The notes under the pieces are model-generated. The model was given only the letters and a program-made list of their open reading frames with translations. It was not told the DNA's origin and ran no database searches. The translations under genes were made by a program, and so were the position numbers. From assembly GCF_027409185.1 (NCBI RefSeq), contig NC_084462.1, forward strand, positions 22,977,577 through 23,041,576: a DNA stretch of 64,000 nucleotides. The letters run 5' to 3'. This document shows positions 39,601-50,900 of the stretch, piece after piece. Position 1 is the stretch's first letter; each line of letters begins with the position of its first letter. This DNA is from Cynocephalus volans. Its lineage: Eukaryota; Chordata; Mammalia; Dermoptera; Cynocephalidae.

Positions 39601-42600
39601 GCCCATGTGCCCAGGTCACAAGGCCCAGCCAGCAGATGTTACCGTTCTCTCCTTGAAAGCTCCTTTGGCCCATCCAGATCCAGCTGTGTGACTTTTTTGG
39701 TTGTCTGTGCCACCCGGTTGGGGTTCTCGATGTCGATGAGCCCTTCCACACCTTTGCGCTTTTGCTAGGACAGGGCAAGAAGCTGACTGTTGGAGAAGTT
39801 TAGATCCTGCAGAGCCTCTGAAGGCCACTTCCACTGGCTCCCAAGAGCCCACCTGAATGGGGACAAACTCCTACTCCACCCCCAGCCCACATGATGCTCA
39901 CCCCAAGTCTTACAATGGGGACAGCACTCAGGAGTATCTTTACCAGCCTGGGAGGGGCAAGGAAAATGAGTGGATGACAAGAGTCCCAGCAACTGGGACT
40001 GTTATCCTAGTTTCAGAGGTGACAGAATGGCAGCTCAGGGTTAAATAATGTGCCCAAGGTCAACCAGGAAGTAGACAGTAGATACGATGTGAGCCCTAGC
40101 CCCACTCACAAACTCTCAACACAGAGCACTACTCTTCCACTTCAAGCTTAAGTCTCCAAAAGGAGTTTTCCACAGACTCACATCCCTGATTTTTTCCTGC
40201 AACAAGCATAGGTTGGATCCCCAGCGTAGGGCGGGCCAAGGATGTGTGTTCTCATGACCAATTCCAATTCCTACCCATCTCAGCTGATGGAAGAAAAATG
40301 TAACCTGTGAATGAGCCATTAGATCACAGAGTCTACGGGTTTTGGGAGCTGGCACCTCCCCTGGAGAAGCTCAGGAAGAAAGGAGAACACAAGTTCCTGA
40401 TGTAGCAGGCTTGGTCAAAGTTTCAAGCCCTGCCAAGCTTAACTTTTCTCCTTAAGTGACCAGGGCGATAGCTTCCAAACACCAATCAATCTGATCACTC
40501 CGCAGAGCTCCACATGCCCATACACAATCTGGCTACACTGACACCTCCACTGGGATATCTGACTGACATTGCAAACTTGACATGCCTAAACAGAACTTGA
40601 GATTCACCCCTCACCCAACCTGTTCCTCCCCTCAATCCTAAGTATACCCTTGATTCCTCGTTCCCTTGGTAACCCCCAAATATGGCTTAAATCTATCCAC
40701 TCTTCTCCATTGCAAATGCCACCACCCTAGTGCAAGCCACAATTTCTTATCTGGATCCTGCTGCCATCTCCCCGCTCCCACCCTCAACACCCAACAATTC
40801 ACTCTCCACAGAGAAGCCAAAATAATCCTTCAAAAGCAAATCTGGTCATCTCTCTCTCCCACTTCACAGCCTCTGCCAGCTGCCCCTATTATAATGAAAC
40901 CCAAACCCCTTCAACAGTTATACAGGAGCTGCCCTTGCCAACCTTGTGGCCTGCTCCTCACGTACTAAGTCATAGCCCCACTGGCCCCTTTCTGTTCCAG
41001 GGCCTTTTCACTTACTAATCTGGTTGCCTCAATTGCTCTGCATGCCAATTTTCACTGGCTGGCTCCATCCTGTTTTTTGGATCTCAGCTTATAAATCACC
41101 TCATCACCCCAACACTACTCCAAGTACCTCAGTAACAGTGCCTTTTATTTGTAGTACTTAACACTACTTGAAATTATACTGTTCATCTAATTCTTTATTG
41201 TCTCTACTTCCCCATTAGAATATGAATTCTCAAGAGCAAGAACTCTGCATCTACCATTAGGACTGGTAATGAACAGGCACTCAATAAATGTTTGTTGAAT
41301 AAGTGAGTGCAGGTCCCAGATCTCCATCAGACACAGTACCTGGTGGTCATCTTCTTCCTCCTCACTCTCATCTGAATCTAGAGATTTCTTCTCCTTTTTG
41401 GGGTCACCTGCAGCCCCATCTCCACCTTCTTCTTGTTCCTCTTCTTCCTATTTCAGAAATGGACAACCTGCAGAATCAAAAATGCAAAACAAACCCCCAA
41501 GACTGTGACCCCCCTACCACCCTTAGACTGTGGACCTTGAGTAATTAAGCCTCTGGAAGGCTCAGTAATGACAGGTATGACAAGGGTCCTGCTCTGTGAC
41601 CCTGGCCCTCAGGGTGGGGGACCTGGGTCAGAGACAAGCAGCCTATCCACTCAGCTTCCACAGCCTTGAGGCCATTTCCACAGTCCCGCAAGCTCTTCTC
41701 ACAGCCACAAAAGACCTTGCTGCCCTCCCTGATCCAGCCACCTCAGGCAGCCTGGGTCAGGACTCAGTTGTGGGGCTGAAAACTACAGTCCTGTTCAGCT
41801 CCCTCACCTGTCACATGCAGATGCCAAATCGTATTGGCTTTCCTGGGCAAGGCCTCCCCTGCTTTCCACTTCCATGGTCTGTGACAGGCCAGCCGCCCTG
41901 ACCTACCCATGTACTCACCCTGCAGCACCAGCTTCCCAAAACAACATCTTGGCAGGCTACTTCCCTCCACCTTTTTTGCATTCCCACTGAAAATTCCCTT
42001 ACAAAAACCTTATGTCCTTCTCCTCTTGGCACCTGCCCACACATTCTCCAAGTTCCTGCTCAGCTGCCAGCTCTTCCATCAGGCCTTTCTAGACCCCCCA
42101 GCTAGATGTGGTCTCTCCCTTCTTGGAGATCCTGGGACACTTCTCAGCTGTGCACTTGTCTGGCCCTGACTGTGCTCCCTTTGGCCCTTCATCCGGGCAT
42201 GGATCTAACCGTGTGGTAGAGAGGCAAACACCAATAATGATGGAAATGTATTCTATTTCCTAACAGTGGGCTGGACAAAGTACCACAGAACAGAGGACAG
42301 GGAACTACTAAGTCAGTTTGGACCGGAGGGAGAAAGGTGGTTAGCATCAATTTGTAAGAGTCACGGAGGAAGTGATGCTGAACAGTCTTGAGGAACAAAC
42401 AATACTTTGCCTGTTGGGGGTGTGGGAAGGCATGGCAATGCGTGCTGAGTTTGCCAAGCAGTCCTGCGTGGCTGCAGCAGACAAACAAGGGGTGCTGGGA
42501 GCTCAGCTGTGGGTGGACAGAGCCTTGTGAAGGGAGAGCCCCTTGAAGACAGGTACACAGGATCAAGAACAGAAACCCACTAAGGCAACTGCTGCAACAC

Positions 42601-45600
42601 GAATAATGTTCTTTCTAATTGATCCAGTCAATTAGATCAATTGACTAACTGATGGCTCTCCTTTGGACTCATGGCTCACATCTGGGATTCACATCTGCTG
42701 CCTGCTGCCCTACCCACTCCCACATGCTGACTTGTCCCTGAGAATGGATAGTCCTTGCCTGGCCTCTCTGCCAAAGAGACAGGGCACCACTCTGGGCCAC
42801 TGGAGTGGCCTGGACAGGCATGTACTCACCCTGGCCTTCTGCTTCTCAGCCTGGAGCTGTGCGTCGATCTCCTCAGGGCTCGTATACTGCCTTGCCCGGC
42901 CTTTGTGGCCTCCCTTTCTCCCTGCACAAGGATTGGCAGTTTAGGAAGGTGAGAGGCAAGCAGCTGCCTTGACTGCCCTGACCCTAAAGGGTGGTGTCCT
43001 GCTTGGGGTGCTCTCATCAGAGGTTGCAGCCCCATACTAGGCACCACCCAAACCTGCACCTCCCCTACTTTCATGTGTTCAAAGGGATACAAGAAGCAAC
43101 TTGTGACCATCTGATGCGCCAAACTCTGTGCTGGATGCAGGTTCTCATGAAGAAGACTGAGGAGAGGTAATGAGGGTCAGGTGCACCACATGGAGTGACT
43201 AGCTAAACCCTTTGGTCCCTTAGAATCTAAAATAGTGGACTCAGATGCAATTACGAAAATGTGCAACACTTATGTCCACGCTATCACTACAGGGCTTTTT
43301 ACTTGCAGTGTTCTGTCACAGCCATGGGCTCATTTGATCCTCAGAACAAACCTATGGTGCAGGAGTCATTGCTGGTCCCATTTTATAGACAAGGAAACTT
43401 AATATCAAAGCGGAGTGGTGAACAGCACAAATTGTGGAGTCCAGCCCCTAGGTTTAAATCTCAACTCTACCACTTACTAGCTTTGTGACGCTGGGCAGGT
43501 ATTTAACCTCTCAGAGTCTCAGTTTCCTCTTCCGTGTCCATAACTCATAGGGTTGTCATGAAGATAGATTAGTTAATATATATAGGGTTTTGGAACAGTG
43601 CCTGGCACTGGATAAGCACTACAAAAATGTCTGCTAAGATTGTTACTTTTCTCTCTAATATAATATTTGGTAGGAAAACAACAATGACAAACACCACTGG
43701 CCACATAAGCGATTTACTTCAAATGCCGGAAATAAAATACTTTGTGCTCATCTTAGTGGTATGGTACAAGGAATATTTTTTAAAAACCGAAAACCTATAG
43801 GCAAAACCTCGGTGCTCACAGTAAGAAATATGACTGGCAAACAAAGTTACAATTGAAGATAAACTTGACTACAGCCCAAGAGTTAAAGATATGACTAGTA
43901 ATTAAAGTTTGTCTAGGAATATCAGTTTTATAGTATAACTCTCTTGAGCCAGGACAACAGACTGACCCCTGCTAAAGCCATCAGCCAGTTTTATAGCAGA
44001 ATGGCATCCCCTCTGCTGGTCCTGGAGGATGCAGGAGTGGCTGCAGTCTCGATGCCCCACAAGGACCTCTCCTGGAAGCTGAGACCCACTTGATTTCCAG
44101 AGAGTCCCTCACCGTAAGCAGAGAATCTGTAATTAGACAGCCAGAGCTACTCTGGACTCCACAGAAAGCAGCAGAAATACTGACCTCCCCTGACTTCCTA
44201 GACAGCAGCTGCAGAACCATAATTGGGCTGCTATGGAACACACCACCCATTTTTAATGACTACCTGGGCTCCCAGGGGTGTCTAAGTCTATGCTAATGAA
44301 AGTCCTATTGTGAGAGATCAAGCTTGCCATTAAAAAAAAACCCAACACCCTTTCTTAACCTCTTAATATTCCAGGCAACAGTAACAACTCAAAATTGATT
44401 ACTACCAAAAAAAAAAAAAAAAAAATTGGTTACTACAGGCTCTCATCCCGTATGAGGGATATGAGGCATATATTCCTCTCATACCCTATATGGCTATAGG
44501 ATACTGACCTTACCCTGGTCTACGGTAACTTTTATCATAGGCTCGTCAAGACTTTTAAAATGCTTTACAGTTAGAATAATAAAAACAATAGCTGGTCCTG
44601 TGCTCTGCTTCTAACACGTACATGTTTTCATGTGCTTTTCAAATTAACCTAAACAAGGAAATGTAAACCATGTCTGCCTGCAAGCTTTTGCCACAAGCCA
44701 AAAGACCAAGTCGTTTAGCTAAGAATTCATATTTAAGATTTTCTACTTGTAACCTCCAACCTTGGCCTAAGTAAGACTGTGGAACCAAGATGGTTCATTC
44801 AGCAATCCCTTTACAGATAAAGAGACTGGGGGAACATAGAAGAGACATGGCTCTACAGTCCACAGTATAAATCAGTGGAGAGCTAGGTTTAAACATTCAG
44901 CTCTGTAAAACCCAATATCTTGGAATTAGAGTCGAGAAGTGATTTAGATATGAAAAACCTCCAGGCAGATGTTCCTGTGGGCTGAGTGCATTAATCAACA
45001 TAACACATGAGCTACCAATATTAACTGAACATCTGTTCTGTGCTAGGAGCTGGCCAGGCACTTTGTGTGCGCTATCGTTTTATAACCCCTATCCCCTACT
45101 CGCCAAGCTAAAGATTATTAGCTCGATGTTCCAGATGAGGAAAACAGGCTGGAAGAGGTTAAATAACTTATTCAAACTGGGGACTACTGATTGTAAAGGG
45201 AAAGAGGATGGAGGACGGGCTCCAATGTACCGGGAAGCCACTTACAAGTGGTAATAGTTAATGCTTACCGGGCAATGTACTGCACCCTCTACGAAGATAA
45301 CCCACTTTAAACCTCACATCAGTACTATGATGTAGGTACAATCATTACCCCCATTTGCAAATGAGAAAACTGAAACACAAAGAGTTTAAGCGATTGGCTG
45401 AAATGCACACATTGAGCCACTACCGAACAGGGGAGTTAAAGCCAGGTCTGCCAGGCTCAAGAGCATCATGTTGTCTTATTAGGCAGGGCTGGCAGAGCCG
45501 GTGCCCGAGAGGCCTATGTTTTATGCGCGAGGCAGGCGGGCCCGGCATAAGAGCGGGACGCGGTGACTCAGTCCCCAGCCCGTCTAAAAGTAGGAGAAAA

Positions 45601-45904
45601 CTCCAGACCCCCCAGACCTGGAGAAGCGTGTCCCGGATCCGGCTTTCCCCGCCGGCGAGGACCCCGAGTCTCCGAATCTCCTCAGACCCCCGAGGGAGTG
45701 GGCCTAGGCCACCATGGTTCTCAGTTTCCCCATGGGAACAATTGGGCGTCGAGGCCCAGGCCTGGCTCTCAGCTGGCGTGGACGTCCTCCCTCTGCGCCA
45801 CTCTCTGAGATGCCCGCGGGCTGAGGGGACAGCAGGAGCCGGACACGGGCCGCCCCACGAGGCCCGCAGGCCACACGCGTCCACTCCTCACCTCCTTTAG
45901 GCAT
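36131..45904 (-). CDS. PDAP1: PDAP1, PDGFA-associated protein 1 (28-kDa phosphoprotein)
   Basis: Small, highly charged phosphoprotein (HASPP28/PAP1), known as a PDGF-A-binding factor. Minus-strand coding exons in transcript order are 45892-45904, 42830-42921, 41340-41447, 39643-39764, 37341-37492 and 36131-36189. They sum to 546 bases, or 181 residues plus stop, the human length. It starts [20 protein letters not shown], has an acidic block [17 protein letters not shown] (residues about 55-71), the core [20 protein letters not shown], a long charged helix with [20 protein letters not shown], and the C-terminus [12 protein letters not shown]. The Ser residues within acidic surroundings fit casein kinase 2 targets (inference). 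The first exon holds only 13 coding bases. Its promoter is shared head-to-head with BUD31. Confidence 0.98.
38560..38740 (+). repeat. MIR SINE fragment
   Basis: MIR-like order: ctttactggtgaggatattg, then agagggcagtgacttgtcca, then caaagtggcagaacctgggt. In a PDAP1 intron. Confidence 0.6.
39025..39150 (+). repeat. MIR SINE fragment
   Basis: gggctgaccatgtgccaggc, then cttgatccttacacaactca, then agctccattttcacaccgga is the MIR core order. In a PDAP1 intron. Confidence 0.55.
40460..41310 (+). repeat. Long L2 LINE 3' section (plus)
   Basis: About 850 bases in L2 order: the ccaccaccctagtgcaagcc stretch, aatctggtcatctctctctc, cagggccttttcacttacta, agagcaagaactctgcatct and the terminus caggcactcaataaatgttt-gttgaata. 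Old and diverged, it fills the PDAP1 intron between exons 39643-39764 and 41340-41447 and ends about 30 bases from the latter exon. Confidence 0.8.
42230..42560 (-). repeat. Possible L2 fragment
   Basis: Diverged sequence with L2-like spacing (ggagggagaaaggtggttag, gtgctgagtttgccaagcag). Weak evidence; listed because it occupies a gene-free intron stretch of PDAP1. Confidence 0.3.
43440..43640 (+). repeat. MIR-like fragment
   Basis: ctaccacttactagctttgt, then tcagagtctcagtttcctct, then tgcctggcactggataagca is a reverse MIR order. In PDAP1 intron 1. Confidence 0.6.
44393..44436 (+). mobile_element. Poly(A)-only insertion with target duplication
   Basis: aattgattactac (44393-44405) and aattggttactac (44424-44436) flank a bare A run. 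This looks like a reverse-transcription event that copied little more than the tail. Confidence 0.55.
45005..45480 (+). repeat. Two adjacent MIR-like SINE copies
   Basis: First copy about 45005-45240 (acatctgttctgtgctagga, ttccagatgaggaaaacagg). Second copy about 45245-45480 (tgatgtaggtacaatcatta, ccccatttgcaaatgagaaa, agttaaagccaggtctgcca). They abut the PDAP1/BUD31 CpG island. Confidence 0.6.
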
Positions 45905-46500
45905 CGCGGCTCCGGCGGCTGCGGCGGCGGCACCTCGAACTGACACCGGAACCGGAAATATCTTGGGCTCGACTTCTTCCGCCCGGTCCAGTCCCCTCCG
46001 CGTGCCGCCGCCGCCGCAGTCGCCGAGAGAACCGGGACCTCAGGGAGGCCCGCACACGAAGCCGGACTGTCCCGCGCGCCGCCTGAGTCCGGGCTCGCCC
46101 GAGCGCTGCCGGGCAACAGCGTCCCTAGTTTCCTCGCCCGAGGAGACGCGTGGCCCCGTCGGACACCTCCTGGAAAGTGAGGGCAAAGGGCAAGAGCGGC
46201 TCTGGAATTCTATACAGGCAGCGCTGCAGACACCCAAAGTGACGCAATCTCCGCGCGAGGCGGGGCGGGGCTCCCCGAGGACCTCATCCTGAAGAGATTA
46301 CCTGGGGAGCGGAAGCCGTCAATAGAAAAGCGGCGGCTTGAGGCGCAGGGGCTTCCGGTGGGTGTTTTTCCTCTGTTCTCCAGTACCTTGGCAACGGCCG
46401 GGGTCAGGGACCGCAGGTTTGCACTGGCTGGGAGGTCGATCTGAGCGGCCGGAGCAGGGGAGTAGAGTGAGTTCCTGAGAGGAGGCGGTGCCTAGTTCGT
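45480..46500. promoter_or_regulatory. Bidirectional CpG-island promoter of PDAP1 and BUD31
   Basis: CpG- and GC-rich block beginning near the PDAP1 start codon (45904). Two tandem ETS-type sites, ccggaaccggaaat, lie at about 45943-45957, just upstream of PDAP1. Further GC-rich sequence runs to about 46460 on the BUD31 side. There is no TATA box. The BUD31 non-coding first exon must lie in or near here; a donor candidate is GTGGGT at 46358, but I cannot fix it. Confidence 0.7.
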
Positions 46501-47934
46501 TCTGCCGAGGGGATGGCAGATTTGGGGGTTTTCTTGCTTGTAGGCTTCTTTTCACGCCGTTTGCTCTGTCGTTTTTCTGAGCCTGGTTCAGATGCTGTCC
46601 TCTTTGTGAACCTTCACTACAATCCCGGCTGTCACGTCTTCCTTCCCTCCCCCTCGCCTCCTTCCCTGAACGTCCCTACTTCTCTTACACCGCCCGACAC
46701 CTCTTTTTTCTTAATCTGGTTACCTCCTACCTTTACTCCTCCCGGGAGACCTTCTCTGACTCCCAAGCTAGGCAAGGACCCTTGAATTCCCCGGATTATA
46801 GGAAAGTGATCATTAGGGCAGGAAACAGAATCCACCTATCTCTAGCTTCAGCGCAGGGGAGTTCAGCGCAAAGATCACTGATTAGGGAGTCAGGAGCCCC
46901 GTCAGTCAGACTGTGCCAATTTCCAGCTGTGCGACCCCGACTCTGCCTCTTAAGAGTTTGGTTCCTCATCTGTAGAGTTGCTGTGGAGAGTTCATAAGAA
47001 GAGACTCTGTGTGTGGCTTTGTAAGTTGTCAGGCAGCTTACCGAAGTGGGGAGTGAATTTGGGACAGGTGAGTCTGCTGCACTTACGGGAGAGATAATTA
47101 GCCTGAGATCTCTTTGCCAGCTAGGAAGTGCTATGTGATTTGAACAATGTTTTGCTATTTATATTTGGACTTTATTATTGTATGGGCTTTACCTGATTTG
47201 TCTATGAAACATGTTAGTTAGGTCTAAATGGGGCCTTGACAATCAGTTAATCCACTGCCCTCATTTTACAGATGAAACTGAAGACCAAATTAACCTCTTG
47301 GAACTCACAAAATAATTGGTAGGGCCGGACAAGAATCCAACCCCTTAACTGCAGAGACCAGAGATCTTTCTATTACAGTCTTGGAAAAGGATCCTCAGGT
47401 ACTGTGGTTTTACAGCTCTTTTCCCTTTTAAACACTCATCCTATTGTAGTCCTCTTCACACTGTATCATAATTGTCTTTTCACTTGTCTGTTTCCTTGCT
47501 AAAATGTTACCTTCTAAGGGGGCAGAAGCTCTGTCTTAATTCCTTGTTCTGTGTTCCTAATATCCAGTATAGGGCCAGGCTGGTAGTTGATCGTTAATGG
47601 TAACAGCAAATGTCTATTAATCACACATTATACACCAGGCACATTACATAAAATTATAATTAAGTCGTTAAAATAACTCCCATAAGGTAGGTTCTATTAT
47701 CCCCATTTTGCAGATGAGGAAACAGATTTAGGGAGATTAAGAAACTTTCTAAATATCACAATGGGTAAGTAGCAGAACCAAGATTTGAGCCCAGGTAAAC
47801 TGGATGCTGAGCCCTTTCCTGTAGCTACTACCCTATGCTGCCTTGAGAAAGTGAACATGTACCAAAATAGTGGCTGGTGAAGGTCTTTGGGGATCTGAGA
47901 CTCAGAAACCACTTCGTTCAAATTTTTTTCCCAG
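46500..47934 (+). other. BUD31: Probable BUD31 intron 1
   Basis: Gene-free stretch between the CpG island and BUD31 exon 2. It holds MIR-like fragments near 47230-47370 and 47590-47850. Nothing else is recognised. Confidence 0.5.
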
Positions 47935-47961
47935 ATCTTTGCAAATTAACTTGTGGAAAAA

Positions 47962-50900
47962 ATGCCTAAAGTCAAAAGAAGCCGGAAAGCTCCCCCAGAT
48001 GGCTGGGAGTTGATCGAGCCAACACTGGATGAATTAGATCAAAAGATGAGAGAAGGTGAGTGGAAAGTGCTGGTATAGGTGGGCTGGGTCCAAGCATCAC
48101 AGGCTTAGATGCCTCTATGGGCTAGGCATAAAGGTGAATATGAGAAGAGGCTGGTCTCTTAAAACTGACATGTTTTGTTTGCATGTTAACTCATAGGAAT
48201 ATTGGAAGTGCCAGAAAATAAGATAACATTAATGAAATGGTCCTCAAAAAAGTTTTTTTGGCTAACTTGAGTATAAAAGCTTTAGGGAATGTAGATCAAA
48301 TAGTTAAATAGTCTACCTATGGTTATTTACTATTTTGGTTAGGTGTATAAAATCATACAAAATATATTTACTTGAAAATACTTTTTTCACTTTCACATTG
48401 TATGAAACATTTCAAACTTCTCTTGTGAGTCTTTGATACTGTTTTCATCATCACTTAGTCTTTGCATCATCTAAGTTTTCCAGAATGTACTGTCACTTAT
48501 CTCTAAAGGGTGTGTGATTCTGTACTTTGTGAACCTGTGTAGAATGCTGTCTTTGGAAATTTTATCTGAAGCCACAAGCATCTGTTGGCCTTATATGATC
48601 ACAGTGTAAACATTTATTGAACTGTATTATTATTATTATTATTTTTAATAAAGATGACCGGTAAGGGGATCTTAACCCTTGGTGTTGTCAGCACCACGCT
48701 CTCTCAAGTGAGCTAACCGGCCATCCCTATATAGGATCCGAACCTGTGGCCTCGGCGCTCCCAGTGCCGCACTCTCCTGACTGAACCATGGAGCCGGCCC
48801 TTGAACTGCTTTTTTTTTTTTTTTTTTTTTGTCGTTTTTCCGTGACCGGCACTCAGCCAGTGAGTGCACTGGTCATTCCTATATAGGATCCGAACCCGCG
48901 GCGGGAGCGTCGCCGCGCTCCCAGCGCAGCACGCTACCGAGTGCGCCACGGGCTCGGCCCTTGAACTGCTTTTTAAAGCAACCTTTTAAGTGCTTGTTTG
49001 TAACTAATGTAACCTTTGTTATTATGAGGTCATACCTCCAGCAGTAATTACTAAATCATTGTGAAATTACTTTTTCAAAACCAAGGTGCCGGGTAACTTC
49101 TATTAAATACCCAGAACTTGTAGTTATCAAGGTTATTTTGGGCTGAAAGATTTTTTCCTCAAACAGCTCTTTATCAAAATAAAGGAAATGGGAAAGTGCT
49201 GGAATAGAAAAGATTTTGTGAGTCCTTGAAAGCATATCTACTTCCTCTTTTAAGGGGTGATTTTTGAGAAGAGGGGAATCTTACCCTGTATTTAGAGGAA
49301 TGTGATATTCTTTACCTCCAAAAAGAAGTGTTCTTTCTCCTGTTTTTATTTAACCATATAGCCTTTCAGCATTTCTTTCCTTTCCCATTTTTGATAAACA
49401 CACAGGTTTAAGACCTAATTCATGATGCTCTTACTTCGACTATAAAGAAGATAGCACCCCTCACAGATGATGGTGGAGTGGACACTTGGCTTCAGTGTTG
49501 GGCACAGTAGGGAGCTCTGGGGATATAGCAGACTGGAAATGGGGAGAAGCTGGAACCCGGAGCCCACTGTATTTAACATGTGGAAATGCAGGCTCAGCAC
49601 TGCCAGATTGCTGAATTGGAAGAAAGAGGGCTGTCAAGGATGGCTCCATGACTGATGGCCTGAGAAGAGAAGCAGCTTTGGGGTGGGTGAGTTAGGATTT
49701 CAGTTCTGGACATGTTAAGTCTGAGATGTTTTTAGATACCCAGACAGCAAGGCTACTCTGTCTTGCCCACTGCCATGTCTTGGGCACCTTAAGCAGGGCA
49801 TCCTCCATAGCAGGCACACAGCGTGCACTGGCTGAGTTCTCAACACCTGCCTTTCTGCTGGGATCACAGAATTCTGTTTGTTGAGCTGAATTACAAATCC
49901 TAGGTAATAAAAAGCCTTAAAAATTAGAGAAAGGAGGGATAGTTTTCTTGACCACTCCTCACCTTTCTCCCGTGCCGTAAAATGTAAGAGGAAGTTATAG
50001 ACAAAGATCAACCTGTAACTTGCTAAAAGAGGGAGACTTGTGGCACTTGAGCTCCACCCGATCCTATGCTTACTTCTGAAGGAGCAGCTGTCTCCTGCAG
50101 GCCACTGCACTGAGAGCCTTCAGGCTGGGCCAGTTTGTTTTGGCTCTTCCTCAGCACTAAGGGACTGAGGGCTGGGAGATGAAATTAGAGGTACCTTAAA
50201 CATGATTAGGATGCTCATCTGTGGGCCTAGAATTATCTTGAGAAATTATCATACTGTAGAAATAGGTCTGGAAGGATAGAGACCAGGGCGTTAACAGAGA
50301 TTATTGTTGAATGATTTTTTAAAACCCATGTTTCCTAATTTATCTAATTAAAAAGGCATTTTTAATATAAAACAATTATGTTCAAATCATTTAGCTTGTT
50401 TTTTCTTTTTTTAAAGTAATAGCTTCATTATGATATAAATCACATTCTGTAAAATTAACCCTTTAAAGGTGTCCACGTAAGGGGTTTTTAGTGTATTCAG
50501 AGTTGTGCAATAGTCAACACAGTCAGTTTTACATTTCATGGTTCATCCATGTTGTAGCATGTATCAGCACTTCAGTTCCTTTTCATAAGTAAATAACATT
50601 CCACTGCATGGAGAGACCACATCTTATTTGTCTATTCAGTTGACGGACATTTCTGTTGTTTCTACTTCTTGGCTTCTAGGAACATTCATGTACAAGTTTG
50701 TATGTGCACTTGTGTTTTCAGTTCTCTTTGGTATGTACCTAGGAGTGTAATTGCTACTGAGTCATATGGTTAAATGTTTAACTTCTTCAAGAACTGCCAA
50801 ACTGTTTTGTGCAGCAGCGGCATCATTTCACATTCCCACCAGCAGTGTGTGAGGGTTCCAGTTTCTCCACATCCTCACCAGCACTTGTTACTGTCCATCG

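Noticed and set aside
45355-46292. Open frames of 109-181 codons around the PDAP1/BUD31 promoter
   Set aside because: They lie in a CpG island, overlap on opposite strands and begin in a MIR fragment. No family resemblance.
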